54,260 bases of DNA from CAYRMV01 sp964425255 (GTDB lineage: Bacteria; Bacteroidota; Bacteroidia; Flavobacteriales_D; Crocinitomicaceae): the NCBI GenBank assembly GCA_964425255.1, contig CAYRMV010000007.1, positions 1-54,260 on the forward strand, read 5' to 3'. The notes beneath the pieces are model-generated. The model searched no databases, was not told the DNA's origin, and was given only the letters and a program-made list of their open reading frames with translations. Shown here piece by piece: positions 27,236 to 35,700 of the stretch. Numbering within the stretch: position 1 is the stretch's first letter; every line of letters begins with the position of its first letter. A program made the translations under genes and the position numbers.

Positions 27236-28501
27236 ATGAGTATTAAATTAATCACTTTGGTTGTAATCGTACTTGGTGTATTAGCTGTAGCACAGTTAGT
27301 ACGTTTGTATGAGCTTTCTTCTAAAATGCGAAATAGAAGAGAAGAAGATATTTCCAACAGAGACAACCGCTTGAATGCATCTTTGTTAATTGCTTTCATG
27401 TTGTTTTTCTACGGAGGATTTATTTATTTGATGACAAATTTTGGTTGGACAGGTCGTGGAGATGCTGCATCCATTCATGGTGTTGAAACGGATTGGTTAT
27501 TGAATATCAACTTTGTCATCATTATTGCAGTATTCTTTTTAACAAATACCTTGTTGTTTGTTTTTGCTTACAAATATGTTCGCAAACCAGGTGTGAAAGC
27601 ATTTTACTTCCCACACAACAATAAATTAGAGTTAATTTGGACAGTTGTACCTGCAATCGTTTTGGCTTTCATCATCATTTTGGGTTTGAAATCTTGGAAT
27701 GATATTACGGGTGATTCAAGTAAAGAAGCGATTCGTGTTGAGTTGTTTTCTAAGCAGTTTGACTGGACTGCGCGTTATGCAGGTGAAGACAATCAATTAG
27801 GTTTGTTTGACTACAAATTAACAACACAAGCAAACGAATTGGCTTTATTAACAACTGCAACATTGGATTCTGCAATTCAATTGATGGAATTTGGAAAAGC
27901 AGACGGAACTGTTCTTGGAATAAAACTTTTAGAAGAAAAATTGAACAATCCTAAGCTGATTTTTGTTCCTGAAGAAAAAGAGAAAATGGAAGCTGATTTG
28001 GATCGCAAAACTCGTTTGTTACGTTTGTTGTACCAGATGCGTGAACGTCACAATAGCAAGTTAGATGCTCGTGCTTATGACGATTTTATTCAAAAGGATA
28101 CCTTGCATTTGTTGGTAAATCAAGAATACGAAATGACTTTCCGTGCTAAGGATGTGATTCACTCGGCATATTTCCCTCATTTCCGAGCACAAATGAATAC
28201 CGTACCTGGATTAACAACTCGTTTTAAATTTACGCCAACTCTTACAACAAAGGAGATGCGTGAAAAGAAAAACGATGACAAATTCAATTACGTGTTGATG
28301 TGTAACAAAATTTGTGGTGGTGCACATTACAAAATGAAGATGATCGTTGTTGTTGACTCTCCAGAACAATACAAAGCATGGAAGAAGTCAAAGAAAACAT
28401 TCAAGGATGAATTTATGGCAACAGCTGCCGCACCTGCACCAGCTGCTTCTGATTCTACATCAGTTATGTCTAAAGATTCTTTAAAAGTAGCATTAAAATA
28501 A
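27236..28501 (+). CDS. coxB: Cytochrome c oxidase subunit II
   Basis: 421 residues. At least three membrane helices near the N terminus (one more than the usual pair) precede the cupredoxin domain. The CuA motif is CNKICGGAHYKM with a distal His in VIHSAYFPHF. Lys takes the place of the usual Glu between the two cysteines (C-x-E-x-C). About 90 residues rich in charged helix are inserted between QFDWTARYAGEDNQLG and the LHLLVNQEYEM strand. No CxxCH is present, so it has no fused cytochrome c and presumably takes electrons from the Act complex directly. Confidence 0.95.
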   Translation: MSIKLITLVVIVLGVLAVAQLVRLYELSSKMRNRREEDISNRDNRLNASLLIAFMLFFYGGFIYLMTNFGWTGRGDAASIHGVETDWLLNINFVIIIAVFFLTNTLLFVFAYKYVRKPGVKAFYFPHNNKLELIWTVVPAIVLAFIIILGLKSWNDITGDSSKEAIRVELFSKQFDWTARYAGEDNQLGLFDYKLTTQANELALLTTATLDSAIQLMEFGKADGTVLGIKLLEEKLNNPKLIFVPEEKEKMEADLDRKTRLLRLLYQMRERHNSKLDARAYDDFIQKDTLHLLVNQEYEMTFRAKDVIHSAYFPHFRAQMNTVPGLTTRFKFTPTLTTKEMREKKNDDKFNYVLMCNKICGGAHYKMKMIVVVDSPEQYKAWKKSKKTFKDEFMATAAAPAPAASDSTSVMSKDSLKVALK

Positions 28502-28526
28502 TTCATTAATAGTAATAAGTAATAAA

Positions 28527-30335
28527 ATGGCAACTTTAACACACGATGCACACGGACATCACGATGCTCATCATGATCACCATGAAGAAAGTTTCGTATC
28601 AAAGTACATTTTTAGCCAGGATCATAAAATGATTGGAAAGCAGTTTTTGATTACTGCTGTTTTCATGGGGTTGGTTGCAATGATGCTTTCGATTCTATTC
28701 CGTATTCAATTGGCTTGGCCTGGAGAAAGTTCTGATTTCTTATCTCTGTTTTTAGGTGAAACTTGGGCGCCAGGTGGTGTTTTAAAAGAAAATATGTACT
28801 TAGGTTTAGTAACCATTCACGGTACAATCATGGTTTTCTTCTTGTTAACAGGTGGTTTATCAGGAACATTTTCTAACTTACTAATTCCGTTGCAAATTGG
28901 TGCACGTGATATGGCGTCAGGATTTTTGAACATGCTTTCTTTCTGGATGTTCTTCCTTTCATCGATGATTATGTTAGCTTCTTTGTTTATTGAGACGGGA
29001 CCAGCAATGGCAGGTTGGACAATTTATCCTCCACTTTCTGCTTTGCCTCAGTCAGTGGAAGGTTCAGGATTAGGAATGACAATGTGGTTGTTTTCGATGA
29101 CTTTATTCATTGCTTCTTCTTTGATCGGATCTTTGAACTACATCGTAACCGTATTGAACTTGCGTACAAAAGGAATGAGCATGACTCGTATGCCTTTAAC
29201 TATTTGGGCTTTCTTAGTTACTGCAATTTTAGGGGTACTATCTTTCCCAGTTTTATTGTCTGCAGCATTGTTGTTGATGATGGACCGTTTGGCTGGAACA
29301 AGTTTTTATTTATCAGACATCATTGTTGGTGGTGAAATGTTGGAAAACCATGGTGGATCTCCAATTTTGTATCAGCATTTATTCTGGTTCTTAGGTCACC
29401 CTGAGGTATACATCGTATTGTTACCTGCATTAGGTTTATCATCCGAAATTATTTCAACAAATGCGCGTAAACCTATTTTCGGTTATCGTGCTATGATTGG
29501 ATCTATTTTAGCAATTGGTTTCTTATCGTTTATCGTTTGGGGTCACCACATGTTTGTTACGGGGATGAATCCATTCTTAGGATCCGTATTCGTATTTACT
29601 ACATTGCTAATTGCTATTCCTTCAGCTGTAAAAGTATTTAACTACTTAACAACTCTTTGGAAAGGTTCATTGATCTTAACTCCTGCGATGTTGTTTGCAA
29701 TCGGTTTGGTTTCAACGTTCATTACAGGTGGTGTTACAGGTATTATCTTAGCTGATTCAGCTTTGGATATTGCAGTACACGATACGTATTTCGTAGTAGC
29801 TCACTTCCACATTGTAATGGGTATGTCGGCAGTATTCGGAATGTTTGCAGGTGTTTATCACTGGTTCCCAAAAATGTACGGTAAAATGATGAATACACGT
29901 TTAGGTTATGCTCACTTCTGGGTAACTTTAGTTGGTGCTTATGGTGTATTTTTCCCAATGCACTTTGTAGGATTAGCTGGTGCACCTCGTCGTTATTACG
30001 ATTACTCTGTGTACGGTGAGTTTGACCAAAGTTCTTTCGAAATGATTATGGATTTGAATGTGATTGTTACTGTGTTTGCAATTATTGCAGCATTAGGACA
30101 AGCAATTTTCTTGTTCAATTTCTTCTACAGTATTTATCGTGGTCCAAAAGCAGTTCAGAACCCATGGAATTCAAATACATTGGAGTGGACTACACCAGTA
30201 GAACATGTTCATGGTAACTGGCCAGGAGAATTGCCAACTGTACACCGTTGGCCGTATGATTATTCTAAGCCAGGTGCAGAAAATGACTTTATTCCTCAAA
30301 CTGTTCCATTGGCGGACGGAGAAGAAGAACACTAG
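28527..30335 (+). CDS. coxA: Cytochrome c oxidase subunit I (aa3-type)
   Basis: 602 residues with twelve or so membrane helices. Heme a ligand in TIHGTIMVFFL, CuB His-Tyr motif GHPEVYI, the HH pair in IVWGHHMF, and the heme a/a3 ligand block HDTYFVVAHFHIVMG. HPEVY and GARDM mark an A-type oxidase with a D-channel. The N-terminal tail is very His-rich (HDAHGHHDAHHDHHE). Last gene of the operon: a terminator follows 20 bases after the stop. Subunits III and IV are not nearby. Confidence 0.96.
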   Translation: MATLTHDAHGHHDAHHDHHEESFVSKYIFSQDHKMIGKQFLITAVFMGLVAMMLSILFRIQLAWPGESSDFLSLFLGETWAPGGVLKENMYLGLVTIHGTIMVFFLLTGGLSGTFSNLLIPLQIGARDMASGFLNMLSFWMFFLSSMIMLASLFIETGPAMAGWTIYPPLSALPQSVEGSGLGMTMWLFSMTLFIASSLIGSLNYIVTVLNLRTKGMSMTRMPLTIWAFLVTAILGVLSFPVLLSAALLLMMDRLAGTSFYLSDIIVGGEMLENHGGSPILYQHLFWFLGHPEVYIVLLPALGLSSEIISTNARKPIFGYRAMIGSILAIGFLSFIVWGHHMFVTGMNPFLGSVFVFTTLLIAIPSAVKVFNYLTTLWKGSLILTPAMLFAIGLVSTFITGGVTGIILADSALDIAVHDTYFVVAHFHIVMGMSAVFGMFAGVYHWFPKMYGKMMNTRLGYAHFWVTLVGAYGVFFPMHFVGLAGAPRRYYDYSVYGEFDQSSFEMIMDLNVIVTVFAIIAALGQAIFLFNFFYSIYRGPKAVQNPWNSNTLEWTTPVEHVHGNWPGELPTVHRWPYDYSKPGAENDFIPQTVPLADGEEEH

Positions 30336-30355
30336 AATTCAAATAAATATTTCTG

Positions 30356-30381
30356 AAAGCCCTTCCATTTGGTAGGGCTTT
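30356..30381 (+). terminator. Rho-independent terminator of the act-cox operon
   Basis: AAAGCCCT (30356-30363) pairs with AGGGCTTT (30374-30381), loop of 10 bases that can add a CC/GG pair, followed by a T-rich tract (TTTTGTATTTTT) to 30390. Confidence 0.88.
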
Positions 30382-30383
30382 TG

Positions 30384-30391
30384 TATTTTTG
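30384..30391 (+). promoter_or_regulatory. Candidate -7 promoter element of ruvB-queG
   Basis: TATTTTTG matches TAnnTTTG and overlaps the T tract of the preceding terminator. Transcription would begin near 30396, just ahead of the TTG at 30410. No good TTG element at usual spacing. Confidence 0.4.
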
Positions 30392-30409
30392 ACAAAAATC
30401 AAATTAAGA

Positions 30410-31435
30410 TTGGAAGAATCATTCGATTATAGGGACGAACTAGAACAAAATGGAGAAAAGGATTACGATAAAGTCCTACGACCTAAGTTGTTGTCTGATT
30501 TTGCAGGTCAAGATCAGGTAGTCGAAAATTTATCCATATTTGTGAAAGCTGCCAAGGGTAGAGGAGAACCATTAGATCATGTTTTGTTACATGGTCCTCC
30601 CGGATTGGGTAAAACTACTTTGGCAAATATCATTGCAAATGAATTGGGAGTTGGTTTTAAAGTGACTAGCGGCCCTGTATTAGATAAACCAGGAGATTTA
30701 GCTGGACTTTTAACTAACTTGGATCAAGGAGATGTTCTTTTTATTGATGAAATTCACCGTTTGAGTCCGGTAATTGAGGAATACTTGTATTCCGCGATGG
30801 AAGATTATGTCATTGATATCTTAATTGATAGTGGACCCAATGCAAGAACAGTTCAAATTGCATTGAATCCCTTTACATTAATTGGTGCAACAACTCGATC
30901 GGGGTTGCTTACAGCGCCTTTACGCGCTCGATTTGGAATTAATTCGCGTTTGCAATATTATGATAGCAAAACCTTGACAATGATTGTTGAACGTTCTTCT
31001 GATTTGTTGCGTATTCCAATCAACGAAGATGCAGCTTTTTCCATTGCGAGTAGAAGCCGTGGAACACCTCGAATTGCTAATGCTTTGTTGCGTCGTGTTC
31101 GTGATTTCGCAGAAGTGAAAGGGAACGGAAAGATTGACATAGAAATCGCTCATTTTGCGCTGGATGCATTGCATGTAGATAAATATGGCTTGGATGAAAT
31201 GGATAACCGTATTTTGCGCTCTATAATTGATAAATTTAACGGTGGACCTGTTGGTTTGACTACCATTGCAACAGCGATTGGTGAAAATGCCGGGACACTC
31301 GAAGAAGTATATGAACCGTATTTGATTCAAGAAGGTTTTTTAATTCGTACGCCAAGAGGAAGAAAAGTAACAGAAAAAGCCTACAAGCATCTAGGCAAAG
31401 ATTTAGGTTATTTCCAAGGGGGATTATTTGAATGA
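30410..31435 (+). CDS. ruvB: Holliday junction branch migration helicase RuvB
   Basis: 341 residues from the TTG at 30410 (an earlier in-frame TTG at 30389 would give 348). No ATG is available near the N terminus. Walker A HGPPGLGKTTLA, Walker B DVLFIDEIHRL, sensor I GATTRSGLLTAPLRARFG and the C-terminal winged helix (QEGFLIRTPRGRKVTEKAYKHLG) are all present, so the protein is complete. It drives branch migration with RuvA during recombinational repair. Its stop codon overlaps the queG start (ATGA), giving coupled translation. The 30389 start would precede the predicted transcription start. Confidence 0.95.
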   Translation: MEESFDYRDELEQNGEKDYDKVLRPKLLSDFAGQDQVVENLSIFVKAAKGRGEPLDHVLLHGPPGLGKTTLANIIANELGVGFKVTSGPVLDKPGDLAGLLTNLDQGDVLFIDEIHRLSPVIEEYLYSAMEDYVIDILIDSGPNARTVQIALNPFTLIGATTRSGLLTAPLRARFGINSRLQYYDSKTLTMIVERSSDLLRIPINEDAAFSIASRSRGTPRIANALLRRVRDFAEVKGNGKIDIEIAHFALDALHVDKYGLDEMDNRILRSIIDKFNGGPVGLTTIATAIGENAGTLEEVYEPYLIQEGFLIRTPRGRKVTEKAYKHLGKDLGYFQGGLFE

Positions 31436-32361
31436 GTAGAGTTTCTAAGCATACTTCAATAATCAAAGACATTGCCTACGAACTGGGATTCCAGTTTTGT
31501 GGTATTTCCAAAGCTGATTTTTTAGCGGAAGAAGCACCGAGGTTGGAAAAATGGTTAAAAGATGGTAAGCACGGAAAAATGGCCTACATGGAAAATCATT
31601 TTGATAAGCGTTTGGATCCACGTTTGTTGGTGGAAGGTTCTAAATCGGTGGTTTCCCTATTATTGAATTACTTCCCTTCAAAAGTTCAAAATCCACATAC
31701 TCCTCAAATCTCGAAATATGCCTATGGCCAAGATTACCATGATGTCATCAAACAGAAATTGTTTCGTTTTTTAGAAGAAATTCGATCTAGAATTGGCGAG
31801 GTAGATGGTCGTGTTTTCGTGGATTCTGCACCTGTAATGGATAAAGCCTGGGCCAAGAAATCAGGATTGGGCTGGTTGGGGAAAAATGGTAATTTAATAC
31901 ATCCCAAAGCAGGTTCTTTTTTCTTTATTGCCGAATTGATTATTGACTTAGAATTAGAACCGGATGGTGCGATCAAAGATTACTGTGGAACGTGTACGCG
32001 TTGTGTGGATGCTTGTCCAACAGGAGCATTGGATCAACCTTATGTGGTGGATGGATCCAAATGTATATCGTACTTGACCATCGAATTAAAAGATGAACTA
32101 CTTCCAAAGGAATTCAAAGGAAAAATGCAAAATTGGATGTTTGGATGTGATGTTTGTCAAGATGTATGTCCTTGGAATCGATTTTCCAAACCCCACCAAG
32201 TAATTGAATTTACTCCCAACGAACGTTTGTTGTCGTTTTCATCATCGGAATGGGAAGAATTGACTCAAGAAACCTTTCAAGCATTGTTCCAACAAAGTGC
32301 TGTGAAACGAACCAAATACGTCGGTTTAATTCGAAATCTTTCATTTTTACGTGAAGATTAA
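31432..32361 (+). CDS. queG: Epoxyqueuosine reductase
   Basis: 309 residues, the short form of QueG. It reduces epoxyqueuosine to queuosine in tRNA, using cobalamin and two 4Fe-4S clusters. The clusters are CGTCTRCVDACPTGAL with a later CISY, and CDVCQDVCPWN. The N-terminal FCGISKADFL and DSAPVMDKAWAKKSGLGWLGKNG regions are conserved. The start overlaps the ruvB stop by four bases. Bacteroidota usually carry this form without the HEAT-like C-terminal domain of longer orthologues. Confidence 0.94.
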   Translation: MSRVSKHTSIIKDIAYELGFQFCGISKADFLAEEAPRLEKWLKDGKHGKMAYMENHFDKRLDPRLLVEGSKSVVSLLLNYFPSKVQNPHTPQISKYAYGQDYHDVIKQKLFRFLEEIRSRIGEVDGRVFVDSAPVMDKAWAKKSGLGWLGKNGNLIHPKAGSFFFIAELIIDLELEPDGAIKDYCGTCTRCVDACPTGALDQPYVVDGSKCISYLTIELKDELLPKEFKGKMQNWMFGCDVCQDVCPWNRFSKPHQVIEFTPNERLLSFSSSEWEELTQETFQALFQQSAVKRTKYVGLIRNLSFLRED

Positions 32362-32450
32362 TTCAATTTTGATTGTCTTGAGTTAATTTTTAATCATTTT
32401 TTATAGTGGAATGTTTTTTGAATTAACTTAGATTATTCAAAAACGATTCT

Positions 32451-34064
32451 ATGAGACCCGAGGAAGAAAATGAGGTTCCCGTTTCACTGAGTTTGGCTCC
32501 CTACACGGGAAGTTGGACAAATGCAGAAGCGGCACATCTACTACGAAGAACCATTTACGGACCTACTTTTCAGCAAATTCAAACCACTGTTGATTCAGGC
32601 ATGGAAAATGCAGTCAATCAATTGTTGACATTGGTTCCGACAGCACCTCCACTTGCTTTTTCAGCAGATGAAGCGGTAGCGTCCGTTGGAACAACTTGGG
32701 TGAATTCGCCCTTGCCAGCAGCCAATCCAAGCGGAACGGAAAACACAAGGCGTATTTCGTTAATGGCAAGAATCATGGAACGCTTAAACGCCAATCAGTA
32801 TTCCATTCAAGAAAAAATGTGTTTGTTTTGGCACAACCATTTTGCTGCAGAGTTTACGTTTGATTCGAGAGCGACTTACAATTACCACGAATTGATACGA
32901 ACACATGCGTTAGGTAATTTCAAAGCTTTGGTGAAAGCCATGACCGTTGATCCCTGTATGCTCGTTTTCTTGAACGGTGCATCGAACAATAAGTTTAGTC
33001 CGAACGAAAATTATTCCCGTGAGTTACTTGAATTGTACTCGATTGGAAAAGGACCACAAATTGGAGAAGGGGATTATTCGACGTTCAAAGAGCAAGATGT
33101 GTTGATGGGAGCAAAAATCCTTACTGGTTGGACTATTCAAGGTTTTGGTTCTACAACTGAATCCAATACTTCAGCGGTTTTTTATCCGATCTTACACGAT
33201 GAAACAACCAAAACATTGTCCGAACATTTTAATAATACAACTATTGCTAATGCAGGAGATCAAGAATATGCACAGTACATCGATGTTATTTTTGAGCAAC
33301 CCGAGTTAGCTACGTTTATTTGCCGAAAATTGTATCGTTGGTTCGTGAATTACGACGTGACTCAAACGGTGGAGGACACAGTAATTGCTGAATTGGCTCA
33401 AACGTTGATCGATCATGATTTTGAAGTGTTGCCCGTACTAGAGCAATTGTTCAAGAGTCAGCATTTTTATTCCGTTGCATTGCGTGGAACGATTATTAAA
33501 AATCCGGTCGAATATGCTTTCTCGTTGTATAATTCTACTTTATCCACACCCAATTATGCGTTAGATATTCGCTATCAAATTTATTTTCAGTTATACACAT
33601 TCATCAGTGTTTTGGGAATGGATTATGCCAAACCACCGAGTGTGGGAGGTTGGACAGCCTATTACCAAGCACCCACCTATACCCGTTTGTGGGCGAATTC
33701 CAGTTTCATCAAGTTGCGTTTTGATTTATCCGATTATGCAACACTTGCAGGAGGAATTAATGTGAATGGAAATCAATTTGGTGTGAATCATTTAGCCTTT
33801 TTGAATGGACTTTCATTGCCTTCTTCTGCTCCGCAAGTGATAGAAGACATCAAAACGGTTTTTTGCCCGAAGGGCTTGGATGCGATCAAAACCGCCACGT
33901 TGAAAGCAATTTTGACGAATGGTTTACCCGATTTTGAATGGACGATTCAGTACAACGAATATTTGGCAGACCCAACCAACGTGACCTTCTCCGATCCCGT
34001 TCGTATTCGCGTGGCATTGACTTTGTCACAGTTGTTTAAAATGCCCGAATTTCAAATGATTTAA
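32451..34064 (+). CDS. DUF1800 family protein
   Basis: 537 residues with DUF1800 hallmarks: NAEAAHLLRRTIYGPTF near the start, MCLFWHNHFA, NENYSRELLELYSIG, CRKLYRWFV and PPSVGGWTAYYQAPTY...RLWAN. The family is widespread and always near DUF1501 genes; its biochemical role is unknown. The ATG at 32451 gives no evident signal peptide, although the family is usually exported. The next gene follows after 16 bases. Confidence 0.9.
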   Translation: MRPEEENEVPVSLSLAPYTGSWTNAEAAHLLRRTIYGPTFQQIQTTVDSGMENAVNQLLTLVPTAPPLAFSADEAVASVGTTWVNSPLPAANPSGTENTRRISLMARIMERLNANQYSIQEKMCLFWHNHFAAEFTFDSRATYNYHELIRTHALGNFKALVKAMTVDPCMLVFLNGASNNKFSPNENYSRELLELYSIGKGPQIGEGDYSTFKEQDVLMGAKILTGWTIQGFGSTTESNTSAVFYPILHDETTKTLSEHFNNTTIANAGDQEYAQYIDVIFEQPELATFICRKLYRWFVNYDVTQTVEDTVIAELAQTLIDHDFEVLPVLEQLFKSQHFYSVALRGTIIKNPVEYAFSLYNSTLSTPNYALDIRYQIYFQLYTFISVLGMDYAKPPSVGGWTAYYQAPTYTRLWANSSFIKLRFDLSDYATLAGGINVNGNQFGVNHLAFLNGLSLPSSAPQVIEDIKTVFCPKGLDAIKTATLKAILTNGLPDFEWTIQYNEYLADPTNVTFSDPVRIRVALTLSQLFKMPEFQMI

Positions 34065-34080
34065 TCCTAAACTGGAAGTT

Positions 34081-35634
34081 ATGAAAAGAAGAAGTTTTGT
34101 AAAAAATATGTCGCTTGCTTCGATGACAGTTCCTTTTATGTTTAAGGATTTATCGTTGGAAGCTGTAACCAAGGATTTATTTTTGGTACCCAAGTCGGTA
34201 GAGGATCGCGTATTGGTGATTATCCGATTAAACGGAGGGAATGATGGGTTAAACACCTTGATTCCATTAGATCAATACGACAATTTAGTGATTCAACGGG
34301 ATAATATTCTTTTGCCAGAAAGCAGTCTTTTGGAGATTACACCGACAAATGCTTTCCACCCGTCGATGACTGGAATGGCAAATATGTTCAATGCGGGAAA
34401 ATTGTCGATCATTCAAAATGTGGGATATCCTGAGCAAAACCGTTCGCATTTCCGTTCCATGGATATTTGGACGAGTGGTATGATCGATCCCTTAGCAACA
34501 CGCGGTTGGTTGGGTAGACATTTCGATGAAAAATACCCCAATTATCCCGAAGATTATCCCAATGCGACTTATCCCGATCCGTTTGCGATCAGTATGGGAT
34601 ATGAGGTTTCAGCAACCTGTCAGGGTTTGATGGCGAATTTTTCACATACAGTGGTTGATCCGTTTCAGAGTGTTAATTTACCCAATGGAAACGGGGTGAA
34701 CGATGGAACCTATTATGGTTCGCACATGGAATTTTTGACCACGATCATTGCGCAAACCAATGCGTATGGAGGTCAAATCAACGACGCTGCCAATGCAGGA
34801 AATACGCTTTCGACGATGTATGACCCCAACAACGAATTGGCAAAACAGTTGCGCTATGTGGCTCAGATGATTTCAGGAGGGTTAAAAACCAAAGTATATA
34901 TTCTCAATGTAAACGGGTTTGACACGCACGATTCGCAAGTGTTGGAAACGAATACAACCCAAGGAACACATGCCAATTTAATGAAAAAAGTATCCGATGC
35001 AATTGCCGCCTTTCAAGATGATTTGTCTTTGTTGGGCTTGGAAGAACGTGTTGCCGGAATGACCTTCTCCGAGTTTGGCCGTCAGATTGCGTCTAATGCG
35101 AGTTTTGGTACCGATCACGGGGATGCAGCTCCCTTATTCTTGTTTGGAGGATGCATCAATTCCGCTGTGTATGGACCAAATCCAGTGGTTCCCGATCAAG
35201 TGGTGGAACAAGCTGGAATTCCGATGCAAGTCGATTTTCGAGATGTATATGCATCCGTGTTGAAAGATTGGTTTGTCGTAGATGCAACCGAGATTCAGGC
35301 CTTGTTTGAACACGAGGTGACTTTCCACAACATTTTGGGTGCATGTAATTTGGGCTTAAACGAGTCGAATATCAGTAAATCGTCCTTGATGGTGTATCCG
35401 AATCCATGTACGAGTCAAGCGACGCTAAAAGTGGATGGAACAGGATCATCGGTGAAAATAGATCTTTTCGATATTCAAGGACGATTCGTTAAGACTTTGT
35501 ACGATGGAAATCTTTCTCCAGCCACACACCACATTCCGATGGATTTATCAGAACTTTCTACAGGAAATTACCGTGTAACGGTGCAAGGTAAGAAGGGTAC
35601 GGAATCCGTTCAGGTATTGAAAGTGAATGGATAA
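34081..35634 (+). CDS. DUF1501 protein with C-terminal T9SS type A sorting domain
   Basis: 517 residues. The N terminus (MKRRSFVKNMSLASMTVPFMF) resembles a twin-arginine signal. The DUF1501 core, a sulfatase/phosphatase-like fold, shows LVIIRLNGGNDGLNTLIP, NRSHFRSMDIW, YILNVNGFDTHDSQ, MTFSEFGRQIASNAS and GTDHGDAAPLFLFGG, containing likely metal ligands. From about residue 435 there is a type IX sorting domain (SLMVYPNPCTSQATLKV...IDLFDIQGRFVKTLYDG...LSTGNYRVTVQ). A twin-arginine-like start joined to a T9SS tail implies export to the cell surface. Co-transcribed with the DUF1800 gene. A bidirectional terminator follows. Confidence 0.92.
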   Translation: MKRRSFVKNMSLASMTVPFMFKDLSLEAVTKDLFLVPKSVEDRVLVIIRLNGGNDGLNTLIPLDQYDNLVIQRDNILLPESSLLEITPTNAFHPSMTGMANMFNAGKLSIIQNVGYPEQNRSHFRSMDIWTSGMIDPLATRGWLGRHFDEKYPNYPEDYPNATYPDPFAISMGYEVSATCQGLMANFSHTVVDPFQSVNLPNGNGVNDGTYYGSHMEFLTTIIAQTNAYGGQINDAANAGNTLSTMYDPNNELAKQLRYVAQMISGGLKTKVYILNVNGFDTHDSQVLETNTTQGTHANLMKKVSDAIAAFQDDLSLLGLEERVAGMTFSEFGRQIASNASFGTDHGDAAPLFLFGGCINSAVYGPNPVVPDQVVEQAGIPMQVDFRDVYASVLKDWFVVDATEIQALFEHEVTFHNILGACNLGLNESNISKSSLMVYPNPCTSQATLKVDGTGSSVKIDLFDIQGRFVKTLYDGNLSPATHHIPMDLSELSTGNYRVTVQGKKGTESVQVLKVNG

Positions 35635-35644
35635 AACAAGATAT

Positions 35645-35679
35645 AAAAATCCCGACTAATTTTCTTAATCGGGATTTTT
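35645..35679. terminator. Bidirectional terminator between the DUF1501 gene and rseP
   Basis: AAAAATCCCGA (35645-35655) pairs perfectly with TCGGGATTTTT (35669-35679), with partly paired inner CTAA/TTAA. T runs on both sides serve both convergent genes. Confidence 0.9.
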
Positions 35680-35700
35680 TATGTCAATTTATTTCGTTTG

